From positions 1 through 61,603 of the IMG/VR virus record IMGVR_UViG_3300032322_001005: a stretch of 61,603 bases of DNA; one strand, 5' to 3'. Of the stretch, positions 1 to 7,905 are shown one piece after another (the stretch's first letter is position 1; the number at the start of each line of letters is the position of its first letter). Origin of the DNA: a virus. The notes under the pieces are model-generated. The model saw only the letters and a list, made by a program, of their open reading frames with translations, was not told where the DNA came from and did no database searches. The position numbers and the translations under genes were made by a program.

Positions 1-558
<558 letters not shown>

Positions 559-562
<4 letters not shown>

Positions 563-1335
563 AAGATTCCATGATGTTTGGTGTGGCACTTATCGCAAAC
601 ACAAGTAAGAGACTTCTTTCCTTCTTGTGTATGTTCCAATCCATGGAACTTATAGTTGCTGTGATGAACTCTTAAACTTTCGCTTGAGCTACACATCGCG
701 CACTTATATTCAGCCTTCTTCCTAATTTTGCTGGCAATAATTCTCCAGTAAGGCGTCACTAGAAAATCCTCATAAGGCATTGATTTTATGTGTTCGCTTA
801 TTCTTTCATTGTCTGAATGAAAAATTATTCTATCAAATTCAGAATCAATTTGATGCCATTTAATTCCTTCCTTAAATTTTGCATTCGGCAATAGGTAATT
901 ATTGATTATTATATCTGTATATTTTGTTTTACTTTGATTATTGGTTGCAAAGAACTGCGATCGATCTTCTTCTTTTATTCTTTTTTTGTCATATAACTCT
1001 TTGTCTTTGCATGATTTGCATGTTGATGCCTTCAGCCAGTTATATTTGGCTGTGCCATTTTCTTTTTTCCTAATCTCTTCCATGTGAGATATTAGTTGAG
1101 TTTTTGTTATAGTCCTTTTCTCAATACCTTCACACCTGTCGCAAACAACCTCGCACGTAAACAATGACGGGAGTCCTTTATTTGTTCCAAACAGTTCTCG
1201 TATATCTCTATTTTCTGGAACCTTAATCGCTATGGCCTTTATCGTGTCTTTGTCCAATATTGCTCCATGTATTAGCGGCTTATTTCTCAGGACACGTATG
1301 TATCCCAAGCATTCTTCTATTAAGTTTGAATCCAT
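559..1335 (-). CDS. HNH endonuclease with extra zinc fingers
   Basis: 258 aa. The C-terminal fifty residues hold a Cys-type HNH module: CAMC, then LRVHHSNYKFHG, then CDKCHTKHHG. An N-terminal region carries CDRC and CKSC pairs, probably another zinc site. The gene is visibly richer in A and T than its neighbours, which suggests separate acquisition, as for free-standing homing endonucleases. It starts about 14 bases downstream of a strong stem and has no clear Shine-Dalgarno sequence. The stop overlaps the initiator-like gene by ATGA. Either a homing or a packaging/recombination nuclease is possible; homing is my guess from composition. Confidence 0.8.
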
Positions 1336-1348
1336 ATCTGGGTAGGGC

Positions 1349-1500
1349 GATCCCTGCGGTGGCGAACTAAAGCGGCAACTGACGCATGAGAGTGGTGAAA
1401 ACCACAGCAGGGATCATATATGTTGTTTGTTAATTTAGTTTAGTTCCTTTTTCTTACTCGGCTCTCACCCCGAGGCGCGGTTCCCCGCACAGGTTCAAGG
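1349..1500. promoter_or_regulatory. Structured non-coding segment (leader of HNH gene or small RNA)
   Basis: No gene spans 1336-1510. Positions 1349-1357 and 1407-1415 form a perfect 9-bp stem (GATCCCTGC/GCAGGGATC). It encloses a 5-bp hairpin that on the plus strand has a GAAA tetraloop (GTGGT-GAAA-ACCAC). Two more hairpins follow at about 1460-1490 (CTCGG/CCGAG and GCGG-TTCC-CCGC). On the minus strand this is the 5' leader of the HNH gene. I cannot match it to a known riboswitch or ribozyme. Confidence 0.5.
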
Positions 1501-1510
1501 TAGCACTACT

Positions 1511-1765
1511 TCATTCCTCGTCAACTTTATTGTTCAACAATACTCCACGCTGCTCGTGCAGGAGTCCCTGAAGTTCGTTGTTTATCTTTAGCAACTTTGC
1601 GATGTTCTTCTGGAGGCGCAGCACCTCACTACGCTCTACCTCATACATCTCCACGAGGTCGCAGTAATCGCATTGTGCTTTGCCGGGGCGCACGGCTTGT
1701 AGGGGATAGCCGCAGTCGAGACAGGTTCCCGCCTCGCCGTCAAAGATTGTAGGGTTCTCGCTCAT
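1511..1765 (-). CDS. Small zinc-ribbon coiled-coil protein
   Basis: 84 aa. An N-terminal four-cysteine ribbon (CLDC and CDYC, residues about 15-36) is followed by a leucine-rich heptad helix. Its ATG overlaps the stop of the 23-codon gene upstream (ATGA). Near the 3' end the coding sequence contains one copy of the dispersed 15-bp palindrome (encoding LLNNK). Function unknown. Confidence 0.7.
   Translation of the reverse strand: MSENPTIFDGEAGTCLDCGYPLQAVRPGKAQCDYCDLVEMYEVERSEVLRLQKNIAKLLKINNELQGLLHEQRGVLLNNKVDEE
1528..1542. repeat. Dispersed 15-bp palindrome, copy 1
   Basis: TATTGTTCAACAATA, a perfect inverted repeat around one central base. It lies inside the 3' end of the zinc-ribbon gene. 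Confidence 0.85.
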
Positions 1766-1833
1766 AGTTCTCCTTCTCTGGCGAGTTGCATGTATATATT
1801 GTGGAATGTCGCCATTAGTGACGATTTGTTCAT
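1762..1833 (-). CDS. Micro-ORF, 23 aa, coupled on both sides
   Basis: The ATG at 1831-1833 overlaps the upstream stop (ATGA) and its own stop overlaps the next ATG (ATGA). The product starts MNKSSLMATFHNIYMQLA. The two-sided coupling, the same as for its neighbours, is the only evidence that it is translated. It could also serve as a coupling device with no product role. Confidence 0.5.
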   Translation of the reverse strand: MNKSSLMATFHNIYMQLAREGEL

Positions 1834-2087
1834 ACTAATGCTGGTCTGTTTAGTAGATCGTTTAGCCTGTCGCGCAGATCGTCGCGCTCGCGTTCGGTGT
1901 CCAACAATTTGCATTGAATCTGGACTAGTTCCGCATGCGGTCGGTGGTGCCATTTCATTTCTTCCTCTAGTTTTTCTATAGCCTCGTCGCGCTCGCGTTC
2001 AAGTTGGGCGAGGCGTTTGGCAATAGGTGAGTTTGTGGACTCAACCATTTCTGCAAATTCTGCGTCCGTCTCTGGTGTGTCGCTCAT
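1830..2087 (-). CDS. Small coiled-coil phage protein (MSDTPETDAEF start)
   Basis: 85 aa. I chose the ATG at 2085-2087 because it overlaps the upstream stop (ATGA) and because MSDTPETDAEF is a start I recognise from many small phage proteins. The rest is a charged helix with several REREDD-like heptads. A longer in-frame version reaching 2273 would run through the upstream genes and is rejected. Function unknown. Confidence 0.7.
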   Translation of the reverse strand: MSDTPETDAEFAEMVESTNSPIAKRLAQLERERDEAIEKLEEEMKWHHRPHAELVQIQCKLLDTERERDDLRDRLNDLLNRPALV

Positions 2088-2227
2088 ATCGTTACGGTGA
2101 TTCGTTCGATCTTCGGTTTGTTGTCCGTGGTCAGCCACAGCATGAACTTGAACCACGCTAGGTCTGACAAGAAGCAGGCGATAGCTCCGAGAAGCAGGGC
2201 GATTGCGATAGCGATGTAGGTCTTCAT
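2084..2227 (-). CDS. Small membrane protein, 47 aa
   Basis: It begins MKTYIAIAIALLLGAIACFL, one clear transmembrane segment, followed by a short polar tail. Start and stop both overlap neighbours by ATGA, within the minus-strand chain 2484 to 1511. Function unknown; topology is probably a signal anchor. Confidence 0.65.
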   Translation of the reverse strand: MKTYIAIAIALLLGAIACFLSDLAWFKFMLWLTTDNKPKIERITVTI

Positions 2228-2484
2228 AGTTCGACAGCGAATTCTTTCTCGGGGGTTTCAGCAACAATATCAACGAGGAGTTTCGCCGCTTCGGTTAGGT
2301 TTCTTTTGGCGATCTGCACGGAGTTGTAGCACTCCAGTAGATTGCCGATTTCCAGTTCTTCCATAGCAGTCCGTGCATAGACGGAAGCCATAGCGATTTT
2401 TGTGTGGGCGTCTGCGTTGTTCATGCGAGAGAGAAGTTGACAGATGAGTGCATATAGTGCAACCTCTTTTTCTGATGAATGCAC
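2224..2484 (-). CDS. Small helical protein of unknown function
   Basis: 86 aa, helical throughout, first gene of the minus-strand chain. The far start (MHSSEKEV) overlaps the divergent plus-strand start by about 10 bases. An internal ATG at 2424 (MNNADAHTKIAM) would leave about 50 bases for divergent promoters and is a serious alternative. No recognised domain. Confidence 0.65.
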   Translation of the reverse strand: MHSSEKEVALYALICQLLSRMNNADAHTKIAMASVYARTAMEELEIGNLLECYNSVQIAKRNLTEAAKLLVDIVAETPEKEFAVEL

Positions 2485-2855
2485 AACTCAACACCGAAGT
2501 AACAGGAATGTGGGACTCCAGCACGATTGGCGCACCACAGCGAGACATGATTGATGAGCCTTGGCAGGACGAACCCGTGGTTCCCTACCACGTCCTTCTG
2601 CAAAACGAAATCGAAGCACTGCGCGACGAGGTGAAGAATCTCCGTTCGCAGTTATTGTTCCCCAATAGCGAGCCGAAGTTCCTTGGGTTCCCCGTCCGGC
2701 ACTACGACGCTAGTGAAGAAGACTGCAAGCGCACCACCTACGAGTGCTTCATTCTCGGTCAGTGGAGAGAGGTAGTCACAACCGCACTCCGCTGGGGCAG
2801 CGAGGAGGCCGTCGAGTCTATTTGCAACATCCTTCGTCGGGAGGCGAAGAAGTGA
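2475..2855 (+). CDS. Hypothetical protein with coiled-coil centre
   Basis: 126 aa from the ATG at 2475 (MNAQLNTEV). ATGs at 2508 and 2547 are possible because no start has a good Shine-Dalgarno sequence. A short coiled coil (EIEALRDEVKNLRSQL) precedes a compact C-terminal part. It opens the plus-strand replication block and its stop overlaps the next GTG start. Function unknown. Confidence 0.65.
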   Translation: MNAQLNTEVTGMWDSSTIGAPQRDMIDEPWQDEPVVPYHVLLQNEIEALRDEVKNLRSQLLFPNSEPKFLGFPVRHYDASEEDCKRTTYECFILGQWREVVTTALRWGSEEAVESICNILRREAKK

Positions 2856-3211
2856 AATGCCCAGCATGTCGCGCCAAGCTACAGGTGAAGGAATCCCGCA
2901 GGCTGAAGGACGAACACGGCAACCAATTCATTCGCCGTATCCGCTTCTGCAAGAACGAACACCAATGCGTAACGCACGAAATGCTTGCGATACGCTCCCC
3001 CATCCCAGACACTTATCGTCCTAAAAGGGAAAGGGCAGAATACCAAAGGCAATGGAGACGGCTCAATCCCCCGAAGGAGAAACAGAAGAAGGAGTCGGAT
3101 TGGCTCGAAAAGATAAACGCAAAATTGGAGACTACCTCGCCCCAGACACGATCCTCGTTATCGTCGTCTGCATCATCTGTATCCTCTACCTTATCTTCTC
3201 GTGAAAGATAG
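2852..3211 (+). CDS. NrdR-like zinc-ribbon protein without ATP-cone
   Basis: 119 aa, starting at a GTG that overlaps the upstream stop (GTGA). The first 45 residues (MKCPACRAKLQVKESRR, then RIRFCKNEHQCVTHE) follow the pattern of the zinc ribbon of NrdR, the ribonucleotide-reductase repressor. The ATP-cone that NrdR has after the ribbon is absent; a basic, serine-rich tail takes its place. It may bind DNA near the primase genes; a repressor role is inference. It overlaps the primase start by 11 bases. Confidence 0.7.
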   Translation: MKCPACRAKLQVKESRRLKDEHGNQFIRRIRFCKNEHQCVTHEMLAIRSPIPDTYRPKRERAEYQRQWRRLNPPKEKQKKESDWLEKINAKLETTSPQTRSSLSSSASSVSSTLSSRER

Positions 3212-4064
3212 AACCATTCCCCCGTGTCCGGCAGCAGGCGGTGGCGTCCACCTCTGGATCATGCAAGCAGGCTGGCAGTGCAGGCTCCAAGGAATGGATG
3301 CGCAAGAAGCCGTCCGCTACCTCCGAGCAGGCATGACCCGCTATCCGAACCCAAGGAACGAGGTAGAACACGCAGTAGAGAAAATATATGAAACGATTTT
3401 AGAGAATAATGGGCAGTATAATGCACAGTTCAAAGCCCCGAAATGGCCCGAGCAAGACCCTATCCAGATACGGGAGATCGCCGCTAGTAACCTTGGAGCG
3501 GTTGATCTGTGGGAAAGATCACCAATTCGCCTAGGAGATGACCTAGAGGAGCAGGCACAGCGAGTCCTGCCGAGGCTATTCCCGAACAATCCGTGGGTCT
3601 GCGCTGGAGATAAGTGCAAGTTCTTTACCGAGCGATTAGACCAGTTCCTGCAATCGGCTGGAGGGCTGGAACAGATCGTTCCTAGCCCGATGACAGCGAA
3701 GTATGGCAAGACCAAAGACGGCAAGCAAAGCCAGCATACCCTAGACGCTACAGGTGAAAGAAGATTCCTCGTCGTAGAGGGCGACAAGATCGACAAGGAT
3801 ATACAGGCGGCTATACTTCTGAAGCTCGCAGAGAAGATGCCACTAGCTCTGGTGGTAGACTCTGGTGGCAAGTCACTACACGGATGGTTCTATGTAGAGG
3901 GTCAGAATGAAGACAAGGTTCTCTCTTTCTTCCGTAGAGCGTGTGTTCTCGGGGCAGATCGAGGGCTTTGGACGCGCTCCCAGTTCGCTCGGATGCCGGG
4001 GGGCATGAGGTCAAACGGAAATAGGCAGAACATTCTGTATTGGAACCCAGAGGCTATAGCGTGA
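3201..4064 (+). CDS. AEP-type DNA primase (PrimPol-like)
   Basis: 287 aa from a GTG. The N-terminus (PPCPAAGGGVHLWIMQAG) resembles environmental phage primases. Archaeo-eukaryotic primase motifs are visible: an acidic motif FLVVEGD at 189-195, an SGGKSLHGWF motif at 221-230 with the nucleotide-binding His, and ARMPGGMR at 263-270. It should make primers for the DnaB-type helicase encoded at 50.8 kb. It has no helicase domain of its own. It sits in a run of overlapping plus-strand genes. Confidence 0.75.
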   Translation: MKDRTIPPCPAAGGGVHLWIMQAGWQCRLQGMDAQEAVRYLRAGMTRYPNPRNEVEHAVEKIYETILENNGQYNAQFKAPKWPEQDPIQIREIAASNLGAVDLWERSPIRLGDDLEEQAQRVLPRLFPNNPWVCAGDKCKFFTERLDQFLQSAGGLEQIVPSPMTAKYGKTKDGKQSQHTLDATGERRFLVVEGDKIDKDIQAAILLKLAEKMPLALVVDSGGKSLHGWFYVEGQNEDKVLSFFRRACVLGADRGLWTRSQFARMPGGMRSNGNRQNILYWNPEAIA

Positions 4065-4291
4065 TCGACTTGTATACATTTATGGGGATAGACGATAACG
4101 GAGACCACAGAATATATGTATCTCCGTTCAGGCTCAACCATTTGAGCGACATGCACGAGCGGGACGATGCGTTTCCGGCTGGAGTCAAAGGAGCCATCCC
4201 TGAAGAGAAGTGTGTTGAAGCACTCCACAAGATAAGAAAGTATTACGATGATAACGAGAAAGGTCGGACTAAAAAGAGGAAGGCCGCTTAA
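4061..4291 (+). CDS. Small protein downstream of primase
   Basis: 76 aa from the GTG at 4061, which overlaps the primase stop (GTGA); an ATG at 4040 is the alternative. No recognised domain; the tail is basic. Tight coupling suggests a primase accessory, but that is inference only. Confidence 0.6.
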   Translation: MIDLYTFMGIDDNGDHRIYVSPFRLNHLSDMHERDDAFPAGVKGAIPEEKCVEALHKIRKYYDDNEKGRTKKRKAA

Positions 4292-4553
4292 AGCTAGGAA
4301 GGGACTGAACCGAGTCAGCAAGAAGCACAGGGCTGAACTCGCGGTCTATTCGGGTAAACGGAAAGCTTATCTTTTAAGCAATCCATGTTGCGATATCTGC
4401 GGTGTTGAAGCAACCGACATTCACCACAAGGCTAGACGCGGAAAGAATCTGAACAACGTAGAGACGTGGATGCCAGTATGTCGCCAGTGTCATCAATACA
4501 TCGAATCAAACGGCAAGTGGGCACGGGAACACGGCTACATAACACAGACTTGA
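4248..4553 (+). CDS. Small HNH nuclease
   Basis: 101 aa. Basic N-terminus, then CDICG, TDIHHKARRG and CRQCHQYIE, a compact zinc-bound HNH module at residues about 48-90. It overlaps the gene before it by 44 bases. Position between primase and RuvC-like resolvase suggests a DNA-processing role in replication or recombination. Confidence 0.75.
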   Translation: MITRKVGLKRGRPLKARKGLNRVSKKHRAELAVYSGKRKAYLLSNPCCDICGVEATDIHHKARRGKNLNNVETWMPVCRQCHQYIESNGKWAREHGYITQT

Positions 4554-4554
4554 T

Positions 4555-5007
4555 ATGACAATATTCGCAATAGACCCCGGCCCCGAGAAAAGCGCGTTCG
4601 TCCAGTTCGACGGGAAGATCATCGACTACGGGCACGTCCCTAACGCAGAGATGCGCCAGCTTCTAATTGGCAGGGAGTATGACCACGTAGCAATAGAGAT
4701 GATCGCAAGCTACGGTATGGCGGTAGGAGCAAGTGTATTCAATACCTGTATGTGGGTAGGACGCTTCTGCGAAATCGCTAGGAAAGAGCCACAATTGTGC
4801 TACAGAAAAGACATTAAACTGCTTTTATGCGGCACGATGCGGTCAAAAGACAAAGACATCAGACAAGCTCTTCTCAAAAAACTAGGCGGGCAGGGAACCA
4901 AAAAACAACCCGGTGCAACCTACGGCATAACCTCGCATTGCTGGGCAGCGTTAGCCGTAGCAGTGTATGCAAAGTCAACTATTGACAACCAAACAGAACT
5001 TCAGTAA
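4555..5007 (+). CDS. RuvC-like Holliday-junction resolvase
   Basis: 150 aa, RNase H fold. FAIDPGPEKSAFV carries the first Asp (D7) and VAIEMI the catalytic Glu (E48). At the C-terminal helix, where RuvC has HxxDA, this protein has HCWAA (H128), so the last acidic residue is not in its usual place. Small phage RuvC relatives often vary here. It should resolve recombination intermediates before packaging. Its start follows the HNH stop directly and a terminator hairpin follows the gene. Confidence 0.8.
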   Translation: MTIFAIDPGPEKSAFVQFDGKIIDYGHVPNAEMRQLLIGREYDHVAIEMIASYGMAVGASVFNTCMWVGRFCEIARKEPQLCYRKDIKLLLCGTMRSKDKDIRQALLKKLGGQGTKKQPGATYGITSHCWAALAVAVYAKSTIDNQTELQ

Positions 5008-5062
5008 CTTCTACATACAACGGTTATTGGTTTCCCGTTGTTTACTGTAGTGTTCATCACTT

Positions 5063-5087
5063 GGAGGCTCCTCGAAAGGGGAGCCTT
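5063..5087. terminator. Hairpin terminator between convergent operons
   Basis: GGAGGCTCC and GGAGCCTTC pair over nine positions with one G-T pair around a short loop. It lies between the plus-strand replication block and the minus-strand gene ending at 5087. T-tracts are weak on both sides, so it may need a factor. Confidence 0.6.
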
Positions 5088-5350
5088 CAAAGTTTCGGGC
5101 GATAGTAGACGCATGGCCTTTTCTTAGCGGCGATAAGAGTCTTGATCGTTCTTTTCTCGACCTTTCCCTCTTTAAACAATCGGCTCAGCTTCTTCTTGCC
5201 GATCTTGAATTTACTTTTAAGTCCGCCGTCTCGATACCATCCAGTCGATTCAATTTCCTTTTCTGTCTGGCCCGATGTTTCTTCAGCGAGCCTCTTCCAC
5301 GCCTCGCTTACAGCGGCAATATCCAAGGATTGTTTGGTTTTCGTTCGCAT
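5087..5350 (-). CDS. Small basic protein, possible winged helix
   Basis: 87 aa from the ATG at 5350 (MRTKTKQSLDIA). The region GWYRDGGLKSKFKIG is followed by KLSRLFKEGKVEKR, compatible with a small DNA-binding helix-turn-helix. Its start lies 43 bases inside the metallophosphoesterase gene. It is the last gene of its minus-strand unit. Function unknown. Confidence 0.6.
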   Translation of the reverse strand: MRTKTKQSLDIAAVSEAWKRLAEETSGQTEKEIESTGWYRDGGLKSKFKIGKKKLSRLFKEGKVEKRTIKTLIAAKKRPCVYYRPKL

Positions 5351-6078
5351 AGGTTTACTGTTAGTTGGTTGTCTGTGTAGTAGCCGTAACCGAATCCTTG
5401 GCTCCAAGCCAAAGTAGCGCGGCGGGTTTTCGCGTAGTCTGCATCGAGCTTCATCAGTGTCCCGACGCAGTAAGCTGTTGAGGGGTTCAGTGTCCTGCCG
5501 GGTTCAACGCCTACCCTATGCAAGTGTCCCATGATACAGTTGCCATGTGACTCTGCATGATCGCGGATGGCTGATAGATTGAACATGAACCCGTGGATGA
5601 ACTTGAACCCACCCAAAGAACAGTATGACCGAATGTCATACGGATACATCCTCGCCTTGAGGTTCTTCGCCACCTTCTCAAGCTCTTGTATAACAATAGT
5701 CGCAGCATGTGCAGCTAGCGCATTAGGGGAGTGCGCCAGCTTGAACAGGCGATCCTCGTGATTGCCGTAAAGGATATGCTGGGGGCGAAGTTCTTGGAGG
5801 AAGTCCACACCAGCAGCGAGATCGTCAGCAACACTCGCCGCTCTATCCGCCGAGTTCGGGTCGTTCATTGCCCCGCTACGAGCCGCCGCCATATCCACGA
5901 AGTCTCCTAAATGGATAGTGGTATCTGGTTTGAACCTGCCTTTAAATGCGAGAACTGCGTCCCGCGCCTCTGGGTCGATGTGATCGCCGTGTGAACATGA
6001 CACAGCCATCCACTTCTTCCATTGTTTACCCACGTTGAACGGAGCGAACTTATCGCTACGCTTCTGGTTTTTTTTCAT
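5308..6078 (-). CDS. Calcineurin-like metallophosphoesterase
   Basis: 256 aa. Metal-site motifs occur in order: SHGDHID (29-35), GDFVD (58-62), GNHED (105-109), IHG (161-163) and GHLHR (184-188). The first motif is SHGDH rather than the usual DxH. Such phage enzymes act on phosphodiesters or phosphomonoesters; the substrate is not evident. It overlaps both neighbours. Confidence 0.85.
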   Translation of the reverse strand: MKKNQKRSDKFAPFNVGKQWKKWMAVSCSHGDHIDPEARDAVLAFKGRFKPDTTIHLGDFVDMAAARSGAMNDPNSADRAASVADDLAAGVDFLQELRPQHILYGNHEDRLFKLAHSPNALAAHAATIVIQELEKVAKNLKARMYPYDIRSYCSLGGFKFIHGFMFNLSAIRDHAESHGNCIMGHLHRVGVEPGRTLNPSTAYCVGTLMKLDADYAKTRRATLAWSQGFGYGYYTDNQLTVNLCERKPNNPWILPL

Positions 6079-6286
6079 CTTGTTTTTCTATTACGGGACA
6101 CGGGAATTCGTCCTGTGACCACATTGGGTTCCCTCTTTCATCAAGGAAGGGAAAGTGTCTCAAGCAAGAATAGGCTCTGTCTTTAAGTTCCTTCACGGTC
6201 TTAGGTCTGGTCGAGCTATGCAGAAGATCGCGCAAGAAGTTGCGAGTCTTGTAGAGTGCGTATTGTTGTTCGCTTCGAATACTCAT
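6056..6286 (-). CDS. Small hypothetical protein
   Basis: 76 aa from the ATG at 6286 (MSIRSEQQYALYKTRNFL), which overlaps the upstream stop (ATGA). It is mixed helical, with no recognised domain, and overlaps the phosphoesterase start by 23 bases. Confidence 0.65.
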   Translation of the reverse strand: MSIRSEQQYALYKTRNFLRDLLHSSTRPKTVKELKDRAYSCLRHFPFLDERGNPMWSQDEFPCPVIEKQDEKKPEA

Positions 6287-6474
6287 ACTGTTGATTTCTC
6301 CGTGTCTGGGGTGAACAACTGAAAGAAAAGATTTGTGGGGCCGAACCAAGAGAACCCGTTACCCCACGTAACGATTCCTGCTGTGGAAGATTCCACGACT
6401 TGTTGTGACTTACCGCAGCCTTGCTGGTCGCCACGGAATGTCCACCACGTTCCTTGTTTCGGTAGTTGGTTCAT
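6283..6474 (-). CDS. Small hypothetical protein, aromatic and Gly/Ser-rich
   Basis: 63 aa, starting MNQLPKQGTWWTFRGDQQG. Both ends overlap neighbours by ATGA, which supports translation and rules out competing frames here. No recognised domain. Confidence 0.6.
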   Translation of the reverse strand: MNQLPKQGTWWTFRGDQQGCGKSQQVVESSTAGIVTWGNGFSWFGPTNLFFQLFTPDTEKSTV

Positions 6475-6785
6475 AATTCAAATGCTGTTTCTTTGCACAG
6501 GTATTGTTTCGGGAACACAGAGAGGAGTCGCATCACCGCATCTTCAGCACGGGCAATAGAGTCCTCGTCGTTGTCCGGCAGAACTGCGTGTAAGACTTCG
6601 TGGATCGCTGTGCCGAGTGCCTCGCTGCTGGGCTTGATGTAAATCGTGTTGTCCTCATACGAGCAAAGCCCCTCGTCATCATCGGCGATGTTGACCTCCG
6701 GTGCGTCGGACTTTCTAGGGGCACGGAAGAGCAGCTTCCACTTCTCTCCGTTTATTGTCAGCGTTCGCCTGACTACGTTTGGCAT
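6471..6785 (-). CDS. Small HExxH metallopeptidase-like protein
   Basis: 104 aa. AIHEVLHAVLP (residues 60-70) carries an HExxH zinc motif (H62, E63, H66), followed by an acidic helix (DNDEDSIARAEDAVMRLL). Small phage proteins of this kind are often called SprT- or ImmA-like. The third zinc ligand is not obvious, so activity is uncertain. It is the first gene of the minus-strand run down to 5087. Confidence 0.65.
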   Translation of the reverse strand: MPNVVRRTLTINGEKWKLLFRAPRKSDAPEVNIADDDEGLCSYEDNTIYIKPSSEALGTAIHEVLHAVLPDNDEDSIARAEDAVMRLLSVFPKQYLCKETAFEL

Positions 6786-6828
6786 GTGAATAACTCTGAA
6801 GGAGGTTAAAAGAAATGTAAAGAATTTT

Positions 6829-7119
6829 TTACCACTTCACCCTTGAAGACCAATATGCCGCAGACATTGTGCCTTTAGAGATATTCTTTGAATGTCTCGC
6901 TTTAAATGACTCGCGGCGTTTACGATAGGCGGCAGACTCTCCTTCTTTTTTTGGGCTTCCGCTAACTCCCTGCTGCCCGAAGCGAATAACCTTCTTTTGG
7001 CTTCCGCTCTTTGCGTAAACAACGTGGCTTTTGGTAGGGTGGGACGGAGTGCGCTTCGGCTTGTTGTATCCCGAAAGACCAAGCCGCTTCATTGTCCCGT
7101 TAGATTTTTCTGTCGCCAT
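6829..7119 (-). CDS. Conserved small basic phage protein
   Basis: 96 aa, strongly basic. The block KVIRFGQQGVSGSP is followed by KARHSKNISKGTMSAAYW and a terminal KVKW-like end. I recognise this pattern from aquatic phages, where its function is unknown. It probably binds nucleic acid, given its charge. One of several small basic proteins in this genome. Confidence 0.75.
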   Translation of the reverse strand: MATEKSNGTMKRLGLSGYNKPKRTPSHPTKSHVVYAKSGSQKKVIRFGQQGVSGSPKKEGESAAYRKRRESFKARHSKNISKGTMSAAYWSSRVKW

Positions 7120-7237
7120 AAGTAAGTGCCTCCTTGATGATTTGCTTTACGTGGTTAATCTGCCGCGCCTTCAGACATTTGGCAAGCACTTCCCGCAACC
7201 TAGCGATCTCCTTGCGGAGTTCCTCTTCAGTAGGCAT
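7100..7237 (-). CDS. Small coiled-coil protein, 45 aa
   Basis: It starts MPTEEELRKEIARLREVL and is a single charged helix. Start and stop overlap neighbouring genes by 11 and 20 bases. It is too short for usual gene finders. Function unknown. Confidence 0.55.
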   Translation of the reverse strand: MPTEEELRKEIARLREVLAKCLKARQINHVKQIIKEALTYGDRKI

Positions 7238-7328
7238 AAGCAATCTTCATTATCCCGTAGACCGCGATCAGCGACGTGCAAATGGACATTAAGGCCAGCA
7301 CGAATATTTTGTATTCATCTTCGTTCAT
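7227..7328 (-). CDS. Small membrane protein, 33 aa
   Basis: MNEDEYKIFVLALMSICTSL and on is essentially one transmembrane helix. It starts at the edge of a dispersed palindrome, directly after the endolysin, so it may belong to the lysis genes. Low-complexity evidence only. Confidence 0.5.
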   Translation of the reverse strand: MNEDEYKIFVLALMSICTSLIAVYGIMKIAYAY

Positions 7329-7342
7329 ATTGTTAAACAATA
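7328..7342. repeat. Dispersed 15-bp palindrome, copy 2
   Basis: TATTGTTAAACAATA, perfect. It contains the endolysin stop codon (minus strand reads ATT GTT TAA) and abuts the next start. Confidence 0.85.
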
Positions 7343-7905
7343 AAAGTCTTGGCAAAATCGTAGGCTTTGTTCCAGCGGTTGACCAGCCCCACCCAGAACT
7401 TGGCCCTCGCCCCTACAGGTGGGGCTACCTTGCGCTCATACGCCTCTCTAGCGCGTCGGAGGGAGGTAAGCAGGGCATCGGGCTTCTTCAGCGCCTCAAG
7501 CAGCGTAGCGCGGGTTTTAGGCCCAAAGTTGCCGTCATCTATTACACGCAAGGCAATCTGCAAAATACGTAAAGCTCCACGTGGCCCACGGTTGAATACA
7601 GAATCTCGCAAGAATGCCTCTATCGCAGGATGAGTTGTCCACTTCGTAACAATATCCGTATAAGCCAGTAGGTAGTCTACGATGTATTCCTCCGCAGCGG
7701 GGAACCTCTTCGCCTCCAGAAGTTCTTTAAGCCGTCTCGCCGCATCTGGGTGAAACCTGTCGTTGATTCCGGCGATCTCGTAAGTCCCTCCCCCGTCAGC
7801 AGCGGGTAGCTTGTAAACACGTAGGCTCCCGTTCTTGTCCCGCCTCGCCTCGACGGAAACGATGAACCGCGCCATCTCCAGCCTCTGTGCCAAGGTGGAT
7901 CGCAT
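7333..7905 (-). CDS. Endolysin, GH108-like N-acetylmuramidase
   Basis: 190 aa. The N-terminal part has VEARRD with a candidate catalytic Glu (E19) and DGGGTYEIAGIN (37-48), matching the EGG...GGxTxxGI pattern of the GH108 lysozyme family. The C-terminal part (RGPRGALRILQIAL, then DGNFGPKTRATL) matches the small peptidoglycan-binding module that goes with it. It cleaves the glycan strands of the cell wall. It has no signal peptide, so export must depend on the holins next to it. Its ATG overlaps the stop of the upstream membrane protein (TAATG). Confidence 0.8.
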   Translation of the reverse strand: MRSTLAQRLEMARFIVSVEARRDKNGSLRVYKLPAADGGGTYEIAGINDRFHPDAARRLKELLEAKRFPAAEEYIVDYLLAYTDIVTKWTTHPAIEAFLRDSVFNRGPRGALRILQIALRVIDDGNFGPKTRATLLEALKKPDALLTSLRRAREAYERKVAPPVGARAKFWVGLVNRWNKAYDFAKTFIV

